A DNA stretch of 26,262 nt. Origin: GCA-002282575 sp964493995. GTDB lineage: Bacteria; Pseudomonadota; Gammaproteobacteria; Thiomicrospirales; Thiomicrospiraceae. A program made the position numbers and the translations under genes. The DNA lies in assembly GCA_964493995.1 (NCBI GenBank), contig CAZBQD010000028.1:1-26262 (forward strand). Reading direction: 5' to 3'. The notes under the pieces are model-generated. The model made no database searches. It was not told the DNA's origin and saw nothing but the letters and a program-made list of their open reading frames with translations. Every line of letters begins with the position of its first letter. Positions within the stretch are counted from its first letter, which is position 1. Shown in pieces: positions 25,901 through 26,262 of the stretch.

Positions 25901-26209
25901 GGAGGAAGGCGGAGTCGATGGTTGATTGCGCTGTTGTTTTGCTTCATACAGCAACAATGCCACCACATGTTTACAGTTGCCGCCTAAAAAACAAGTACAG
26001 TGATTGTTAAACAAGAAAGTCCCAGACTTGCCAACACTCACATCAATCCACACCTCATAAGGATCCATTTCACTACCATCCACCAAGCCAATCAGTTGAT
26101 TACCTTGCCAATGGGTTGTTAACACTTTGCGTGCTGCGTAAGGGCGTGCTTTTTGTACTGTTTTCTGTGGAAAGCTATTCAGTATGTCTTGTTCAGTAAA
26201 ATGAATCAC
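22928..26209 (-). CDS. SWIM-domain SNF2-family helicase
   Basis: The 1093-residue protein begins with a SWIM zinc-binding motif (C71-x-C73 and C79-x-H81 in HCTCFLGGNCKHV), then a long SNF2-associated region to about residue 610, then a SNF2 ATPase: DDMGLGKT near 650, DEAQYIKN near 751, LTGTPMEN shortly after, and the C-terminal helicase lobe with IFSQF, GVGLNLTAAD and QATDRAYRMGQ near 1028. It is an ATP-driven DNA translocase; bacterial members act in chromatin-like remodelling, transcription or defence, and no specific role is visible here. It starts with GTG, preceded in frame by a stop, and GGGGG abuts the start codon. A TTGTCA and AACTAT pair with a 17-base spacer lies near 26223-26251. 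Confidence 0.9.
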   Translation of the reverse strand: MIHFTEQDILNSFPQKTVQKARPYAARKVLTTHWQGNQLIGLVDGSEMDPYEVWIDVSVGKSGTFLFNNHCTCFLGGNCKHVVALLLYEAKQQRNQPSTPPSSSSVTGLNVETINRYMHQIYATTNNYLESLPKYISPSSEGMIFVIKLGGLYTELIPTKIRRLKDGQLSSNSSPVTAWGNYVTGYGRTPAYVSEFDLSILRLMYSDKLGYGHYQISGELGELIIRKLVTHNKLFTYLDDRLTPIVAQDPIELVISWQKQDQHLWQLTHNLPIEGPLRLIETSPPFLLTADRAIASVYLSAIISPLPTKLIVALMHHPVGIPADHLFELWQPIADVYDGLPALPQEVQPEIVVHPTIPLLKLVTTEARSVTKLAANVVAKMQFQYGDYLFKPTDEPIETSVIEQENGQKLLIRRDSEKEFNLVKTLFDKGLDFLTYGHYEDAILIAPKTHRYAVTIHARDWIPYLPLFETLKTQGWEIHIDLPELNQIEVSDGVSVNLFDDDHDYVLEASLITPTGEVPLLPLLHQYLADDKPLPEQGDIYLEKPDGGYVRVDVAHLAPIFQTITELYDRPLNTDGRLQLNQFDVMGLSNQQIKVKGKKAKALRQMVSQLANISGIEPVDPPEHLQASLRDYQQQGYSWLHFLSEHQLGGILADDMGLGKTLQVISYLLKQHQDGKLTQPALVVAPTSVVGNWMAELAKFAPSLNAIRFDGSDRKSKQDQINEAQVVVTSFALMQRDAEFWQAIALHSVIVDEAQYIKNSKAKTAQVIRQLSCDHRLCLTGTPMENHLGELWSLFDFVMPGFLADEQTFKKRYRNPIEQHGDHDCQGRLSQRVSPFMLRRTKADVVQELPPKTEIIQRVTLDKAQWQLYSSVRLSMEKRVRELMAEKGLKRSHIEILDALLKLRQACCDPRLLKIPAAEKVKHSAKLEALVEMVTELVSEGRKILIFSQFATMLGLIEEALKTEHIRTSKLTGQTRNRQQAIDAFTQGDAQVFLISLKAGGVGLNLTAADTVIHYDPWWNPAAESQATDRAYRMGQDKPVFVYKLIAENTVEEKILTMQAKKQALADSVFGDEDALSVWSDAQTILGLFSEHE

Positions 26210-26262
26210 CCCCTATGTCAGAATAGTTGTCGCTTTCTTTATCTCTGACAATTGGAGCGGAC

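Noticed and set aside
1..26262. CRISPR array or tRNA/rRNA gene
   Set aside because: No regularly spaced direct repeats apart from the iterons and the 12-bp coding repeat, and no cloverleaf or rRNA-like segment was seen.

Overview
The window reads as accessory DNA of a proteobacterium, most likely a gammaproteobacterium, and most probably a plasmid. Evidence for a plasmid is a contiguous replication and partition block: a Rep_3-type initiator (18264-19016) with 22-bp-spaced iterons and an AT-rich stretch upstream, plus ParA, ParB and a small third gene (15837-17964). UmuDC, VapBC and a Xer-like recombinase lie around it, as is common on plasmids. Host assignment rests only on protein flavour and moderate AT-richness. 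I cannot tell whether the window is a whole circle or part of a larger replicon, because its two ends show no overlap. No rRNA, tRNA or CRISPR array was seen.

Layout, left to right. (1) 109-2782, minus strand: two AAA_14/DUF4143 ATPases; the second is broken by a one-base frameshift. (2) 2889-9339, minus strand: a complete Wadjet-type (MukBEF-like plus Toprim) system, transcribed jetC-jetB-jetA-jetD with overlapping or nearly touching genes. (3) 9466-13122, minus strand: a three-gene block upstream of Wadjet: a fusion of a degenerate methylase-like region with an HsdS-type target-recognition domain, a 143-residue protein of unknown function, and a Lon-like AAA+ ATPase without protease domain whose N-terminal part carries an in-frame stop codon. 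The first two promoter regions share a palindrome. (4) 13331-15728, minus strand: VapBC toxin-antitoxin and UmuDC, each with a palindrome overlapping its likely promoter. (5) 15837-19016: the partition operon (minus) and rep (plus), facing away from a shared origin region. A 15-bp palindrome occurs three times, inside parB, inside parA and just after rep, and is a good parS candidate. (6) 19034-19891: about 860 bp without a convincing gene, ending in a strong plus-strand terminator. (7) 19892-21580: a small unknown protein and a WGR-domain protein (minus), then a tyrosine recombinase (plus). (8) 21837-26209, minus strand: an Rpn-family PD-(D/E)XK nuclease and a SWIM-SNF2 helicase.

The genes combine plasmid maintenance (Rep, ParAB, VapBC, recombinase) with mutagenic SOS repair (UmuDC) and a defence block. 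The most interesting points are that Wadjet, which is known to cut small circular DNA, seems to be carried by a plasmid, that its gene order differs from the usual A-B-C-D, and that it lies directly behind a possibly co-regulated dead-methylase/TRD plus Lon-like AAA module that I do not recognise as a named system.
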